Below, in pieces: positions 49,971 to 58,213 of a stretch of DNA of 64,000 nt; within the stretch, counting starts at the first letter, position 1, and every line of letters starts with the position of its first letter. Source of the DNA: Kutzneria viridogrisea (GTDB lineage Bacteria > Actinomycetota > Actinomycetes > Mycobacteriales > Pseudonocardiaceae); contig JACJID010000009.1 in assembly GCA_014138725.1 (NCBI GenBank), positions 310,001 to 374,000 of the forward strand, written 5' to 3'. A program made the translations under genes and the position numbers. The notes below the pieces were generated by a model. That model was not told the DNA's origin, did no database searches, and worked only from the letters and a program-made list of their open reading frames with translations.

Positions 49971-50269
49971 CACTTGTTGCCGCGCTGCACCTCGTTCAGC
50001 TTGGGGCGCACGTCCACGATGTAGACCAGGGATGCGACCAGCGCGGCCATCCAGAACACGAAGCCGGCGCTGCCTGGGTAGAACAGCAGCAGCCCCGCCA
50101 TGGCGCCCGCGGTGATCAGCGACCAGGAGACCTTCGTCATGCGGTCGATGGCGGTGAAGGCGTCCGCACGTTGCAGGAGTGCGTGCAGCAGGGCGTAGGC
50201 ACCAACCGGCATGGCCGCAAACCAGATCGTCTGCAGCACCAGGTAGTCGAGACGGAGGGGCACGGACAC
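49967..50269 (-). CDS. DUF2516 membrane protein (Rv0476-like)
   Basis: 100 residues, three membrane helices: 'YLVLQTIWFAAMPVGAYALL', 'WSLITAGAMAGLLLFY' and 'GFVFWMAALVASLVYIVDV', ending 'RPKLNEVQRGNKW'. This matches DUF2516, which follows hbhA in mycobacteria. The function is unknown. The start is taken as GTG at 50269, with an in-frame GTG two codons later. Its stop overlaps the hydrolase start. Confidence 0.82.
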   Translation of the reverse strand: MSVPLRLDYLVLQTIWFAAMPVGAYALLHALLQRADAFTAIDRMTKVSWSLITAGAMAGLLLFYPGSAGFVFWMAALVASLVYIVDVRPKLNEVQRGNKW

Positions 50270-50310
50270 CAGCCTACGTCCAAGAGGCACGAGAGCGCAC
50301 GAAGGCCGCA

Positions 50311-50336
50311 GCAGTGCTCCTACGCGGGAGCACTGC
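50311..50336 (-). terminator. Terminator of the HbhA-like gene
   Basis: GCAGTGCTCC and GGAGCACTGC form a perfect 10-bp stem around a 6-nt loop, 12 bases after the stop of the leftward HbhA-like gene, before the DUF2516 start. No T-tract follows. Confidence 0.65.
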
Positions 50337-50348
50337 CGCGGCGCCGCG

Positions 50349-51017
50349 TCAGCTCTCGTCGGTGGTCTTCTTCGCGGTGGCAGCCGGGGTCGCGGGCTTG
50401 CGCGGGGCGGAGGCCTTGTTCGCGGCCTTGCGGGTCACGCTGCGGGTCTCCGCGGCGACCTCGCCACCGGCCTCGACCACGTCCTCGGCGACCTGCTCGG
50501 CCAGGTCCTCGACCTTCTCGGCGGCCTTCTCGCCCACCGAGCGGGTGCGCCGGGCGACCTTGCCCAGCACGTCGTCGGCCAGGCCGCGGGCGTCGGCGGC
50601 AAGGTCCTCTGCGCGGTGCTGCGCGGCCTCGACCTGGTCCAGCGCCCGCTTGACCTGCGGCTGCGCGCGCAGCTTGCCCAGGGTCTCCGCGCCGTGCTCG
50701 GCGAGGTACTCGTAGAGGTTGGACGCGGCGGTGGTGTAGGTGTCCAGCAGCTTGCGCAGCTCGGCCGGGTCCAGCTTCTCGCGCAGGCCACCCAGGTCGG
50801 AGGGCAGCTCGTCCACGGCGGTGCGGGCAGCCTCGGCGCGCTCGTTCACCTGGGTCCTGGCCTTGGCCAGCGCCTCGGTGACGGCCTTGCCCGCCAGGTC
50901 GCCGGCGCCCAGGGCGGCCAGCAGCGGGGTGCGGGCCTGCTCCAGCACGGTGCCGACGGCCGCGACGGCCTGCTCGCCGACCTTGCGCACGTCCTCGGTG
51001 GTGGGAAGGGTGGGCAT
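50349..51017 (-). CDS. HbhA-like heparin-binding haemagglutinin homologue
   Basis: 222 residues, almost wholly helical and rich in Ala, Glu, Lys and Arg. A ~150-residue amphipathic coiled coil ('VGEQAVAAVGTVLEQARTPLLAALGAGDLAGKAVTEALAKARTQV' split; 'LRKLLDTYTTAASNLYEYLAEHGAETLGKLRAQPQV' split) is followed by a Lys/Ala/Pro tail, 'KAANKASAPRKPATPAATAKK' (split). In mycobacteria the Lys-rich tail binds heparan sulfate; here it is shorter and less basic, so adhesion is doubtful and a membrane or lipid-body role is as likely. ATG at 51017 follows AGGAG by eight bases. Only five bases separate it from the XRE gene. Confidence 0.82.
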   Translation of the reverse strand: MPTLPTTEDVRKVGEQAVAAVGTVLEQARTPLLAALGAGDLAGKAVTEALAKARTQVNERAEAARTAVDELPSDLGGLREKLDPAELRKLLDTYTTAASNLYEYLAEHGAETLGKLRAQPQVKRALDQVEAAQHRAEDLAADARGLADDVLGKVARRTRSVGEKAAEKVEDLAEQVAEDVVEAGGEVAAETRSVTRKAANKASAPRKPATPAATAKKTTDES

Positions 51018-51022
51018 ACTGA

Positions 51023-51445
51023 TCACTCCTCGGTGTCCTCGGTCTCGGCGGGGTGTTCACCTTGTGCGGAGCGCGTCATTGCGTTCTCCCGCCGGAAGGT
51101 CTCGTAAACGTCGAGCAGCACCTGCTTCTGCCGCTCGGTCAGGTCGTGGTCGGCGAGCACCGCGTCCACCACGGCGCCGCCCGCGCGCTCCTGCAGGATC
51201 CCGGCCTGCACGTAGAGCGCCTCCGCGGAGATGCGCAGACCCTTGGCGATCTGCTGCAGGATCTCCGCGCTCGGCTTGCGCAGGCCGCGCTCGATCTGGC
51301 TGAGGTACGGGTTGGAGACCCCGGCGAGCTTCGCCAGCTGCCGCAACGAGATCTGTGCGGTGTTGCGCTGCTGGCGGATGTACTCACCGATGTCGCGTCC
51401 GAGGTCGGCGACCGCTTCGACCGCCTGGTTGACGCCCTTGTCCAT
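51023..51445 (-). CDS. XRE-family transcriptional regulator (Rv0474-like)
   Basis: 140 residues. A canonical Cro/C1 helix-turn-helix: 'IGEYIRQQRNTAQISLRQLAKLAGVSNPYLSQIERGLRKPSAEILQQIAKGL' (split). It is followed by a helical tail 'LLDVYETFRREN' and an acidic end. ATG at 51445 has GGGAG upstream; an ATG seven codons earlier is possible. It leads the hbhA-DUF2516-hydrolase gene set, as in mycobacteria where the equivalent gene precedes hbhA, so it may regulate that set. Confidence 0.88.
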   Translation of the reverse strand: MDKGVNQAVEAVADLGRDIGEYIRQQRNTAQISLRQLAKLAGVSNPYLSQIERGLRKPSAEILQQIAKGLRISAEALYVQAGILQERAGGAVVDAVLADHDLTERQKQVLLDVYETFRRENAMTRSAQGEHPAETEDTEE

Positions 51446-51556
51446 CCGTCCACTCCCTGTCGTCATACCCACGGTACGCCGCAGTGCTAGCAGTTGCAAG
51501 CGGACTGCTTGCACCATTCGAGCGTGCTTGCGGTCACAGCGACTACGTTGTGCCGC

Positions 51557-52696
51557 ATGGGCGATGACCTCGAACGCGAGGCGGCGGTGCTGCGTCGTCA
51601 GCTGGTCGACGCCATGCTCACCGAGGACCTGCTGACCGACCCACACTGGCGGGCGGCGTTCCAGGAGGTGCCCCGGCACCTCTTCCTACCCTGGTTCTTC
51701 AACCGGCTCGGCAGCGGTGACTGGTCACTGGTCACCAGCCTGGACGAGCGGTGGCTCCCCTCGGCGTACCAGGACCGCGTGCTCGTCACCCAACTCGACG
51801 GCACCGAGATCGCACGGCAGGCAGCAGCACTCGGCCCGGTCAGCGGCACGCCCACCTGCTCGTCCAGCATGCCCACCATCATGGCGATCATGCTCGAGGC
51901 ACTGGAAGTCCACAGTGGACACAAAGTCTTGGAGATCGGCACCGGGACCGGCTACAACACGGCACTGCTGTGCCACCGGCTCGGCGGGGACCTGGTCAGC
52001 ACCGTGGACGTGGACCCGGACATCGTTGCCAGAGCAGAGGAAAACCTCAGCCGTGCCGGGTACGCACCGGCGTCGGTTACCGGCGACGGCGCGCTCGGCC
52101 ATGCCGCCAACTCGCCGTACGACCGCGTGCTCTGCACCTGCTCCGTGTCCCGGATTCCGTTGCCCTGGCTGGAACAGACCGTTCCGGGGGGCCAGGTCGT
52201 GACCACCCTCAACCGCCCCATCGGCGCCGGACTGGTACGGCTGACCGCGACCGGCGGACCGCACGCGGAGGGTCGAGTACTGCTCGACGACGGGCGCTTC
52301 ATGCCGCTGCGCGCACATCGAACCGCCTGGAGTGGCTGGCCACGCGGCCCGCAGACCTCGCGTCGGCAGACCGAGTTGTCCGCGCGGACCTTGCTGCGAC
52401 CGGGGCTGCGGTTCGAGTTCTACGCGGGGCTGCTGCTACCCGGGGTCATGCCCTGGACCGACGAGCAGGGCGGCACCTGGCTGGCCCACGCCGACGGATC
52501 CTGGGCGAACTACGTCGAAGGCGTTGTCGTGCAAGGCGGTCCGCGCAGTCTGTGGGACCTGGCCGAAACGGCGTACGAGCAGTGGGATGCACTGGACCGG
52601 CCGTGCAGGGACAGGTTCGGGCTCACCGTGACCCCCGAGGCGCAGTACTTCTGGCTGGACACCCCGGACAGCCCTCACCGGTGGCCGCTGGCCTGA
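51557..52696 (+). CDS. Protein-L-isoaspartate O-methyltransferase family protein
   Basis: 379 residues. The N-terminal ~210 residues match the PCMT fold: 'DPHWRAAFQEVPRHLFLPWFF', 'TCSSSMPTIMAIMLEALEV' (where repair enzymes have the Ser-Gln-Pro loop), 'HKVLEIGTGTGYNTALLCHRL' (split; SAM loop) and 'STVDVDPDIVARAEENL'. A ~160-residue C-terminal domain of unknown role follows. Actinobacterial proteins of this layout often act in lanthipeptide or FxLD-type peptide modification, but no precursor peptide is seen here, so a general repair role or an orphan function is equally possible. ATG at 51557. Confidence 0.8.
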   Translation: MGDDLEREAAVLRRQLVDAMLTEDLLTDPHWRAAFQEVPRHLFLPWFFNRLGSGDWSLVTSLDERWLPSAYQDRVLVTQLDGTEIARQAAALGPVSGTPTCSSSMPTIMAIMLEALEVHSGHKVLEIGTGTGYNTALLCHRLGGDLVSTVDVDPDIVARAEENLSRAGYAPASVTGDGALGHAANSPYDRVLCTCSVSRIPLPWLEQTVPGGQVVTTLNRPIGAGLVRLTATGGPHAEGRVLLDDGRFMPLRAHRTAWSGWPRGPQTSRRQTELSARTLLRPGLRFEFYAGLLLPGVMPWTDEQGGTWLAHADGSWANYVEGVVVQGGPRSLWDLAETAYEQWDALDRPCRDRFGLTVTPEAQYFWLDTPDSPHRWPLA

Positions 52697-52710
52697 GTAC
52701 CGTGTGCCAC

Positions 52711-53154
52711 GTGAAGATCTCGGTTTCCGCGGACATGCTCGACGGTATCGGCGCCGACATCGCCGACGAACTGCGGCGGCGCGGCCATGAGGTGCTCGCG
52801 CACGGTGCGATCAACCCGGGCGAACCGGACGATTGGGCGCACGCCAGCGAGGCCGCGGCGCGTGACGTGGCCGAGGGCCGCGCCGACCAGGCCGTGGTGT
52901 GCTGCTGGACCGGCACGGGCGCCTCGATCGCGGCGAACAAGGTGCCGGGTGTGCGGGCCGCGCTGTGTGGCGACGCCTACACCGCCCAGGGCGCGCGGCG
53001 CTGGAACGACGCCAACGTGCTCGCGCTGAGCCTGCGCACGACCTCGCTGCCGGTGCTCGACGAGATCCTGGACTCCTGGTTCGCCGCCGACGTCACCGAT
53101 GACGCGAACGACCTGGCCAGCATCAAGCACGTCACGGAGATGGAGCAGCGCTGA
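52711..53154 (+). CDS. RpiB/LacA-family sugar-phosphate isomerase-like protein
   Basis: 147 residues, the length of the RpiB/LacA family. N-terminal 'KISVSADMLDGIGADIADEL', then 'RADQAVVCCWTGTGASIAANKVPGVRAALC' (split) with the catalytic-Cys loop position, 'NDANVLALSLRTTS' and a C-terminal helix. RpiB normally carries CGTGxG here; this protein has 'CWTGTGAS', a shifted cysteine, so it may act on a different sugar. The start is GTG at 52711, or GTG nine bases upstream. It is followed by a strong terminator. Confidence 0.8.
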   Translation: MKISVSADMLDGIGADIADELRRRGHEVLAHGAINPGEPDDWAHASEAAARDVAEGRADQAVVCCWTGTGASIAANKVPGVRAALCGDAYTAQGARRWNDANVLALSLRTTSLPVLDEILDSWFAADVTDDANDLASIKHVTEMEQR

Positions 53155-53160
53155 CCGCCC

Positions 53161-53190
53161 GCCGCGCGGCTCCCCCGGGGGCCGCGCGGC
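53161..53190 (+). terminator. Terminator after the RpiB-like gene
   Basis: GCCGCGCGGC, then TCCCCCGGGG, then GCCGCGCGGC: a perfect 10-bp outer stem whose loop can itself pair (CCCC/GGGG). It starts six bases after the stop of the rightward gene and has no T-tract. Confidence 0.75.
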
Positions 53191-53268
53191 TAACGATTCG
53201 GCGCACCGCGTGACGACGCGCCACCGACCCTGGACGGTCCGTGACGGGGCGTCGGTCATGATTCAGCG

Positions 53269-55296
53269 GTGTCCATCTCCCGGCAGCGTGCCGTAGTCGT
53301 GGCCTGTGTGCTGATCGCCGTGCTGGCGACGATCGGCTTGGTGTGGACCGACAACGGCATCAACCCGACGCTGTGGCTGTCGACCGTGACCGCGCTGTTC
53401 ATCGTGCTCATCGGCGTGCTCGACCCGTGGATGCGCAACTCGGCCTCCACCGATCCCAGCACCCCGGCGCAGCTGGCCAGCGCATCGACCGGGCTGGCCC
53501 AGGCCGTCAGCGCGCAGTTGCGTGCCGAGTCCGAGGTGCGCGAACTCAGTCGGCCCTACCAGCTGCCGCTGACCTGGTCGGCGACTCCGCTGGTACCCGC
53601 CGACAACCCCGCTGCCCCGGACCAGTTGTCCGGGTCGGTCGACGCCGTGGTGCCCTGGTTCCGCGCTCTGCCCGGCAGGCGCGTCGTGGTGCTCGGACCT
53701 GCGGGTTCGGGCAAGAGCTCGCTGGCGCTGCTGCTCGCGCTGGGCCTGCTGGAGGACTTCGGCCCGCACGACCAGCTACCGGTACTCCTGCCGCTCGGCT
53801 CGTGGAACCCCCGGGTGGACCTGCGGACGTGGATCACCCAACGCCTGCGCGAGGACTACCCGGCACTGCGCAACACCGAGTTGTACGGCAGCTATGCCGC
53901 GGAACTGCTCGTCGACCAGCGCCGCGTCCTGCCCGTGCTCGACGCGTTCGACGAGATCCCGGCGAACCTGCGGGTCGCGGCGCTGCAGGGGATCAACAAG
54001 GCGGTGCCCCCGGCCACGCCCCTCGTGCTGACCTCGCGCCCCACGGCGTACGGCTCCGCAGTGTCCCGGGTCGGGCCGCTGCGCAACGCCTCGGTGATCG
54101 AACTGGACCCGGTCGAGCAGGACGCGCTGGCCACCGTGCTGCGTGGCAGTTCGACCCGCGTGGCGGCGTCCCGCTGGGAACCGCTGCTGCTGCACCTGCG
54201 GCACGACCCGGACGGCCCGCTGGCGGAGACGCTGAGCAGCCCGCTGATGGTGTGGCTGGCCAGGACCCGCTACGCCGACGTGGCCACGAACCCGACCGAA
54301 CTGCTCGACCCGGGCCGGTTCCCGAACCGCGCCTCGATCGAGGAGTTCCTGCTGGACGGGCTGGTGACCGCGGTGTTCCCCTCGCTGGCGGACGAGGGCG
54401 CGCGCACCGACCACCTGCCCGCCACCTCGGACATGTGGGAACCCGAGCAGGCCAGGCGGTGGCTGGTCTTCCTGGCGACCAGGATGCAGCACCGGGAACT
54501 GCCCTGGTGGGAGCTGCGGCGCCTGGTCCACCGGTACTGGCTGACCGTGCTCGGCGCGGTCTCGCTGGGGCTGATGACGGCGCTGAGCGTGGGGCTGATG
54601 GTGGCGCTGGTGAACCGGCTGACCGTGCTCAGCACCGCCACCGTGACCGGCTCGATCGCGGGCACGCTGGCCACCGCGGGCACGCTGTTCAGCACGACCT
54701 CACGTGGACGTGCCGCCTCGGCATCGGTGCGCTTCGGGGCGGCACGCAGCATGTTGGTGGTCAGCCTGATCAGCGGTACGGCGGTCGGGCTGGTCTTCGG
54801 CGCGCTGTTCGGCGCTGATCCCGGGCTGATCTCAGGTCTGAGCGTGGCCATCGCCACCGCCCTGCGCTTCTCACTGGGCAGCCCGGTGGAGCTGAGCAGG
54901 CCGCCCAGCGCGGAGGCGACCATGTCCCGTGACCGCGCGCTCGTCGGCCTGGTGGTGCTCGTGTTCGGCATCGGCGTGGGATCGGCCGCAGCGCTGCTGT
55001 TCGGCGCGGGCCGTACTGGGATGGTGTGGCTCGGCTTCAGCGCGGGTGCACTGCTCGGGTTCGTGCTGTCGGCGATGTCGCGCAACTGGTGGTGGTTCAG
55101 CGTGGCGCGGGCCTGGCTGGCGATGCGCGGGCGGCTGCCGTACCGATTGCTGGAGTTCCTGGAGGACGCCCACCAGCTGGGCGTGCTGCGCCAGGTGGGA
55201 GCGCGCTACCAGTTCCGCCATGCTCGTGTGCAGGAGCACCTGGCTCAGGCCTCGGCGGACGAGCACGGCGCAATCAAACCTGACAAGAAACCCTGA
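53269..55296 (+). CDS. Membrane-anchored NACHT-type (STAND) NTPase
   Basis: 675 residues. Two N-terminal helices (~8-26, 33-51) anchor the protein. The NTPase core has Walker A 'VVLGPAGSGKSSLALLL' (143-151), Walker B 'RVLPVLDAFDEIP' (220-230) with the acidic pair typical of NACHT domains, and sensor 'PLVLTSRPTAYGSAV'. From ~415 on there are six or more membrane helices ('YWLTVLGAVSLGLMTALSVGLMVAL' split and others), then a short soluble tail 'YRLLEFLEDAHQLGVLRQVGARYQFRHARVQEHL' (split) resembling a winged-helix end. Similar proteins are frequent in Actinobacteria and uncharacterised; some NACHT proteins act in phage defence. GTG start at 53269. Confidence 0.8.
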   Translation: MSISRQRAVVVACVLIAVLATIGLVWTDNGINPTLWLSTVTALFIVLIGVLDPWMRNSASTDPSTPAQLASASTGLAQAVSAQLRAESEVRELSRPYQLPLTWSATPLVPADNPAAPDQLSGSVDAVVPWFRALPGRRVVVLGPAGSGKSSLALLLALGLLEDFGPHDQLPVLLPLGSWNPRVDLRTWITQRLREDYPALRNTELYGSYAAELLVDQRRVLPVLDAFDEIPANLRVAALQGINKAVPPATPLVLTSRPTAYGSAVSRVGPLRNASVIELDPVEQDALATVLRGSSTRVAASRWEPLLLHLRHDPDGPLAETLSSPLMVWLARTRYADVATNPTELLDPGRFPNRASIEEFLLDGLVTAVFPSLADEGARTDHLPATSDMWEPEQARRWLVFLATRMQHRELPWWELRRLVHRYWLTVLGAVSLGLMTALSVGLMVALVNRLTVLSTATVTGSIAGTLATAGTLFSTTSRGRAASASVRFGAARSMLVVSLISGTAVGLVFGALFGADPGLISGLSVAIATALRFSLGSPVELSRPPSAEATMSRDRALVGLVVLVFGIGVGSAAALLFGAGRTGMVWLGFSAGALLGFVLSAMSRNWWWFSVARAWLAMRGRLPYRLLEFLEDAHQLGVLRQVGARYQFRHARVQEHLAQASADEHGAIKPDKKP

Positions 55297-55300
55297 CAAC

Positions 55301-57598
55301 TCACTCGGCGCGCAGCTCAACCGGCCTGCTCGCCCTGCGCAGCGTCGGCAGTGTTGCTGCGGTGACGCCCAGCACCAACGCCGCGGCGGAGCTCGTGAGC
55401 AGCACCACTCCAGCCCAGTCGAAGACCACCGGCCGGGAGATGACACCGAGCAGGAATGCGCCGAGGACGAGCCCGGTGAGCACCGCGACGGCGGTGGCAA
55501 TGAGCACCGGCACGAGGTTCTGCCAGAGGATCGACCTGGCCAGGGTCCGCACAGGCACACCACTGGCCGCGAGCACCGCCAACTGCCTACGACGTTCGCG
55601 CACCTGTTCGACCGCGAGCACCAGCAGGCTGGCGCCCGCGAGCAGCAGAGTGATGCCGGAACCGAGCAGTACGGCGTTGCGCACCGTGCGGAACTGGCGG
55701 ACCTGGTCGCTCACAGTGGTCGCGCCGCCGTCGTCGACCTGGGCGCGCCAGCCCAGTGCCGTCACAGCGTTGGCGACCTGGTCGGCGCTGGCCGGGTCGC
55801 TGTCGCGCAACTGCACCTGGATCGACATGTCGCCCTGCGGCACCGTCATGCCGCGGAACGCCCCGGGCGTGGCGAGCACACCGAACAGCGGCGTCTGCGG
55901 TGCAGCTGTGCCGCTGCCTATCTGCACCGCTGACGCAGTGGAGATAGGCAGCATCCATGGAGCAGTGCTGCGACTCTGGCTGTAGCTGCGCACCACCACC
56001 TGCTGCCCCGGCCTGGGTGACCAGCCGCTGCCGACGAGGAACGCGTCACCGTCCGAGCAGTGCCCCAGCGGAAGTCGGGCGAGCAACGACTCGCACGAGG
56101 CGATCGTCAGCTGTGTGGACTCGCCCGAACCCGGGTCGCTCACCTGCAAGGTGGTCTGCGGCAGCACACCGCGAACCGCAGGCAGCCCGCGAAGACGTGA
56201 TGCCCAAACTTCCAGGTCCTCTACCGAGACGTCTGCAAGCTGCACGTTTGACCGACCAGTCAGCCCGGCCCGCTCCATGGGTGCGCCAACCGATGCGCCG
56301 ACTCCGGCGATGACGCTCTGCAACGCGATACCGCCAGCAAGCACCACGGCGATGCCGCCGACAACACGAGCCGGTGTGCCGCTGTCGAGCTGCATGCGCC
56401 GGATCGCCAACTGCCAGGAGGTAGCACCACCAACAAGGTGCACGACCGTTCGTTCAAGTAACCAGGGCAGCAGTAGCGGCACGCCGAGCAGGAAGGTGCA
56501 CACGCCCGCGACGAGCACATCTGTACGCATCGCGCCCGACGCACCACCTTGGCTCAGCAGCAGGGCAAGGCCGATTACCACGGGGACAAGCCGCCACCAC
56601 AGTCGTCGCCGTGCAGGTCGACCGAGGCGCACGACGCCAAGCGGCTCGACGGCGGTGCGGCGCATGGCGATCAACGAGGAGACGACCGCCAGCGCGGGCA
56701 CCGCCACCACGATCACACCGACCAACGCGGGCACAGGGAGTACGTCCGCGGCGAAGGCGCTCACGCCGAACAGGTCGATCTGCTCGACGAACCCACGACC
56801 AAGCAGGAACAGCACAGCACCGACGAACAGCCCCACCACCGTGCCGAGCAGCGCCTCACCTGTTGCGATGCGGCGCACCTGCCGCGCGCTGCCCCCGACG
56901 AGGCGCAGCGCCGCAAGACGCCGATCACGGGCGGCCCCGGCAAGCCGGGTGCTGGTCGAGACGAACACGAGCACCGGGAACAACAGGGCGACCAACCCCA
57001 CGACGGCCAGCAGCCAGACCGCAGGCACCACCTCGTGCACGGCGTCTATGTCGCCGAACGAGTAGACCGGATTCCAACCCTGATCAATCGTGCCGTGATC
57101 AGGCGTCCCCACGTAGAACCGGTACTCAGCGGGACCTTTCAGCCCGTTGTCGGCGATCACGCCGATGACGCCGTTGGGGAACCGGGGGCGCAGTGCCGCT
57201 CCGGCCTCGGACGCGAGCAGGTCGGCAAGCGCAGGCGACACCACGGCTTCGCCCGCGCCGGGCAGCTTGTCCACACCAGGTGGCTTGGGGGAACTGGGAC
57301 CGCTGGGCGACACCCAGTAGCCGGTGAGCCGCACACCTCGGTAGTCGTCGAGCGCGCTGTTGCGGAAGTAGAGCGGGTCCACTCCTGGCAGCACGACCGT
57401 GCTGGCGCTCTGCGCCATGCCGCGAGCGGACTGCCCGGCCACGATCGTCGGCACGGAAGCGCCGATCAGCAGGACTCCCACCGCGAAGCCGATCCCCAAC
57501 GCAGTGAGCCCCAAGCGGATCCAGCCCCGCCGACCGCCACCGGCCGCCAGCCGCACACCGAGTGCGAGGTCTCGTTGCCAGGAAAAGAAAGTATGCAC
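55301..57598 (-). CDS. ABC transporter permease, FtsX/MacB-like
   Basis: 765 residues. An N-terminal helix ('IRLGLTALGIGFAVGVLLIGA') leads to a MacB-like extracytoplasmic domain (~60-180), then FtsX-type helices ('LLAVVGLVALLFPVLVFVS', 'GTVVGLFVGAVLFLLG', 'PALVGVIVVAVPALAVVSSLI'). A second extracytoplasmic domain (~420-600) and a second FtsX block ('LGSGITLLLAGASLLVLAVEQVRERRRQLAVLAASGV', split) complete it. Conserved 'RDRRLAALRLVG' and 'RRRQLAVLAASG' coupling loops are seen in both halves. It should pair with the ATPase at 60.6 kb, exporting or sensing an envelope-active compound such as a peptide. Its 3' end abuts the NACHT gene. Confidence 0.85.
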   Translation of the reverse strand: MHTFFSWQRDLALGVRLAAGGGRRGWIRLGLTALGIGFAVGVLLIGASVPTIVAGQSARGMAQSASTVVLPGVDPLYFRNSALDDYRGVRLTGYWVSPSGPSSPKPPGVDKLPGAGEAVVSPALADLLASEAGAALRPRFPNGVIGVIADNGLKGPAEYRFYVGTPDHGTIDQGWNPVYSFGDIDAVHEVVPAVWLLAVVGLVALLFPVLVFVSTSTRLAGAARDRRLAALRLVGGSARQVRRIATGEALLGTVVGLFVGAVLFLLGRGFVEQIDLFGVSAFAADVLPVPALVGVIVVAVPALAVVSSLIAMRRTAVEPLGVVRLGRPARRRLWWRLVPVVIGLALLLSQGGASGAMRTDVLVAGVCTFLLGVPLLLPWLLERTVVHLVGGATSWQLAIRRMQLDSGTPARVVGGIAVVLAGGIALQSVIAGVGASVGAPMERAGLTGRSNVQLADVSVEDLEVWASRLRGLPAVRGVLPQTTLQVSDPGSGESTQLTIASCESLLARLPLGHCSDGDAFLVGSGWSPRPGQQVVVRSYSQSRSTAPWMLPISTASAVQIGSGTAAPQTPLFGVLATPGAFRGMTVPQGDMSIQVQLRDSDPASADQVANAVTALGWRAQVDDGGATTVSDQVRQFRTVRNAVLLGSGITLLLAGASLLVLAVEQVRERRRQLAVLAASGVPVRTLARSILWQNLVPVLIATAVAVLTGLVLGAFLLGVISRPVVFDWAGVVLLTSSAAALVLGVTAATLPTLRRASRPVELRAE

Positions 57599-57622
57599 TC
57601 GTCCACTCCCCTGGCGTCGCGT

Positions 57623-58210
57623 TCAGCGCTGTGCCTGCGCACCGAACGTGCGCCAGCTCCACATCGGCAGCGTTCTGATCAATGAGGCGATGCCGAGCAC
57701 CGAGGCCAGCGCTGCCACGACCTCGAATGGCCATGACGGTGCCGGACTGGTCGGAGCCCCGAACTCGTAGACGGCGTTGTCGCGGCCGACGGTCCTGTCT
57801 CCCACGTAGTAGCGGAGTTCACCATCTTCGGCGAGGCCGTCCTCAGCGATCAGTGAGACGACGCCCATCGGGAACAACGGTCGCAGCGCGTCGCCGTCAT
57901 GGGAGAGCAACAGGGCCTCCAGGCCCGGGGAGACGACCGCCTCCCCGGGCCCCGGCAACCGGCTGACTCCCGGTGGTAACAAGGTGTTCGACTCACCGGG
58001 TCGCACCGCGTACCCGATCACCGCCTGTCCGTGGTGGTCACCAAACTGTGCGCGCAGGTACAGCGGCTCGACCCCGGCGACCGGGTGCTGAACCGCACTG
58101 AAGGTCAAGGCCCCGGTCCGGGCCTCGCGGCTGGCGATCACCTGTGGCACCAGCAGTGCGGCGGCCACCGCGGCAATCGCCGCCGCGAGCAGCACGGACC
58201 TGCGCAGCAC
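57623..58210 (-). pseudogene. Truncated FtsX-like permease: N-terminal extracytoplasmic domain only
   Basis: 195 residues. The N-terminal helix 'SVLLAAAIAAVAAALLVP' is followed by a domain parallel to residues ~60-190 of the neighbouring permeases ('GVEPLYLRAQFGDHHGQAVIGY', 'LPPGVSRLPGPGEAVVSPGLEALLLS', 'ALRPLFPMGVVSLIAEDGL', each also found in the paralogues). One C-terminal helix 'WPFEVVAALASVLGIASLI' follows, and then the frame stops. The transport-domain helices are absent. It sits between two full permeases with gaps of 3 and 24 bases. It is either a decayed duplicate or a retained stand-alone sensor domain. The intact ends and signal-like helix favour expression. Confidence 0.6.
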
Positions 58211-58213
58211 GGC

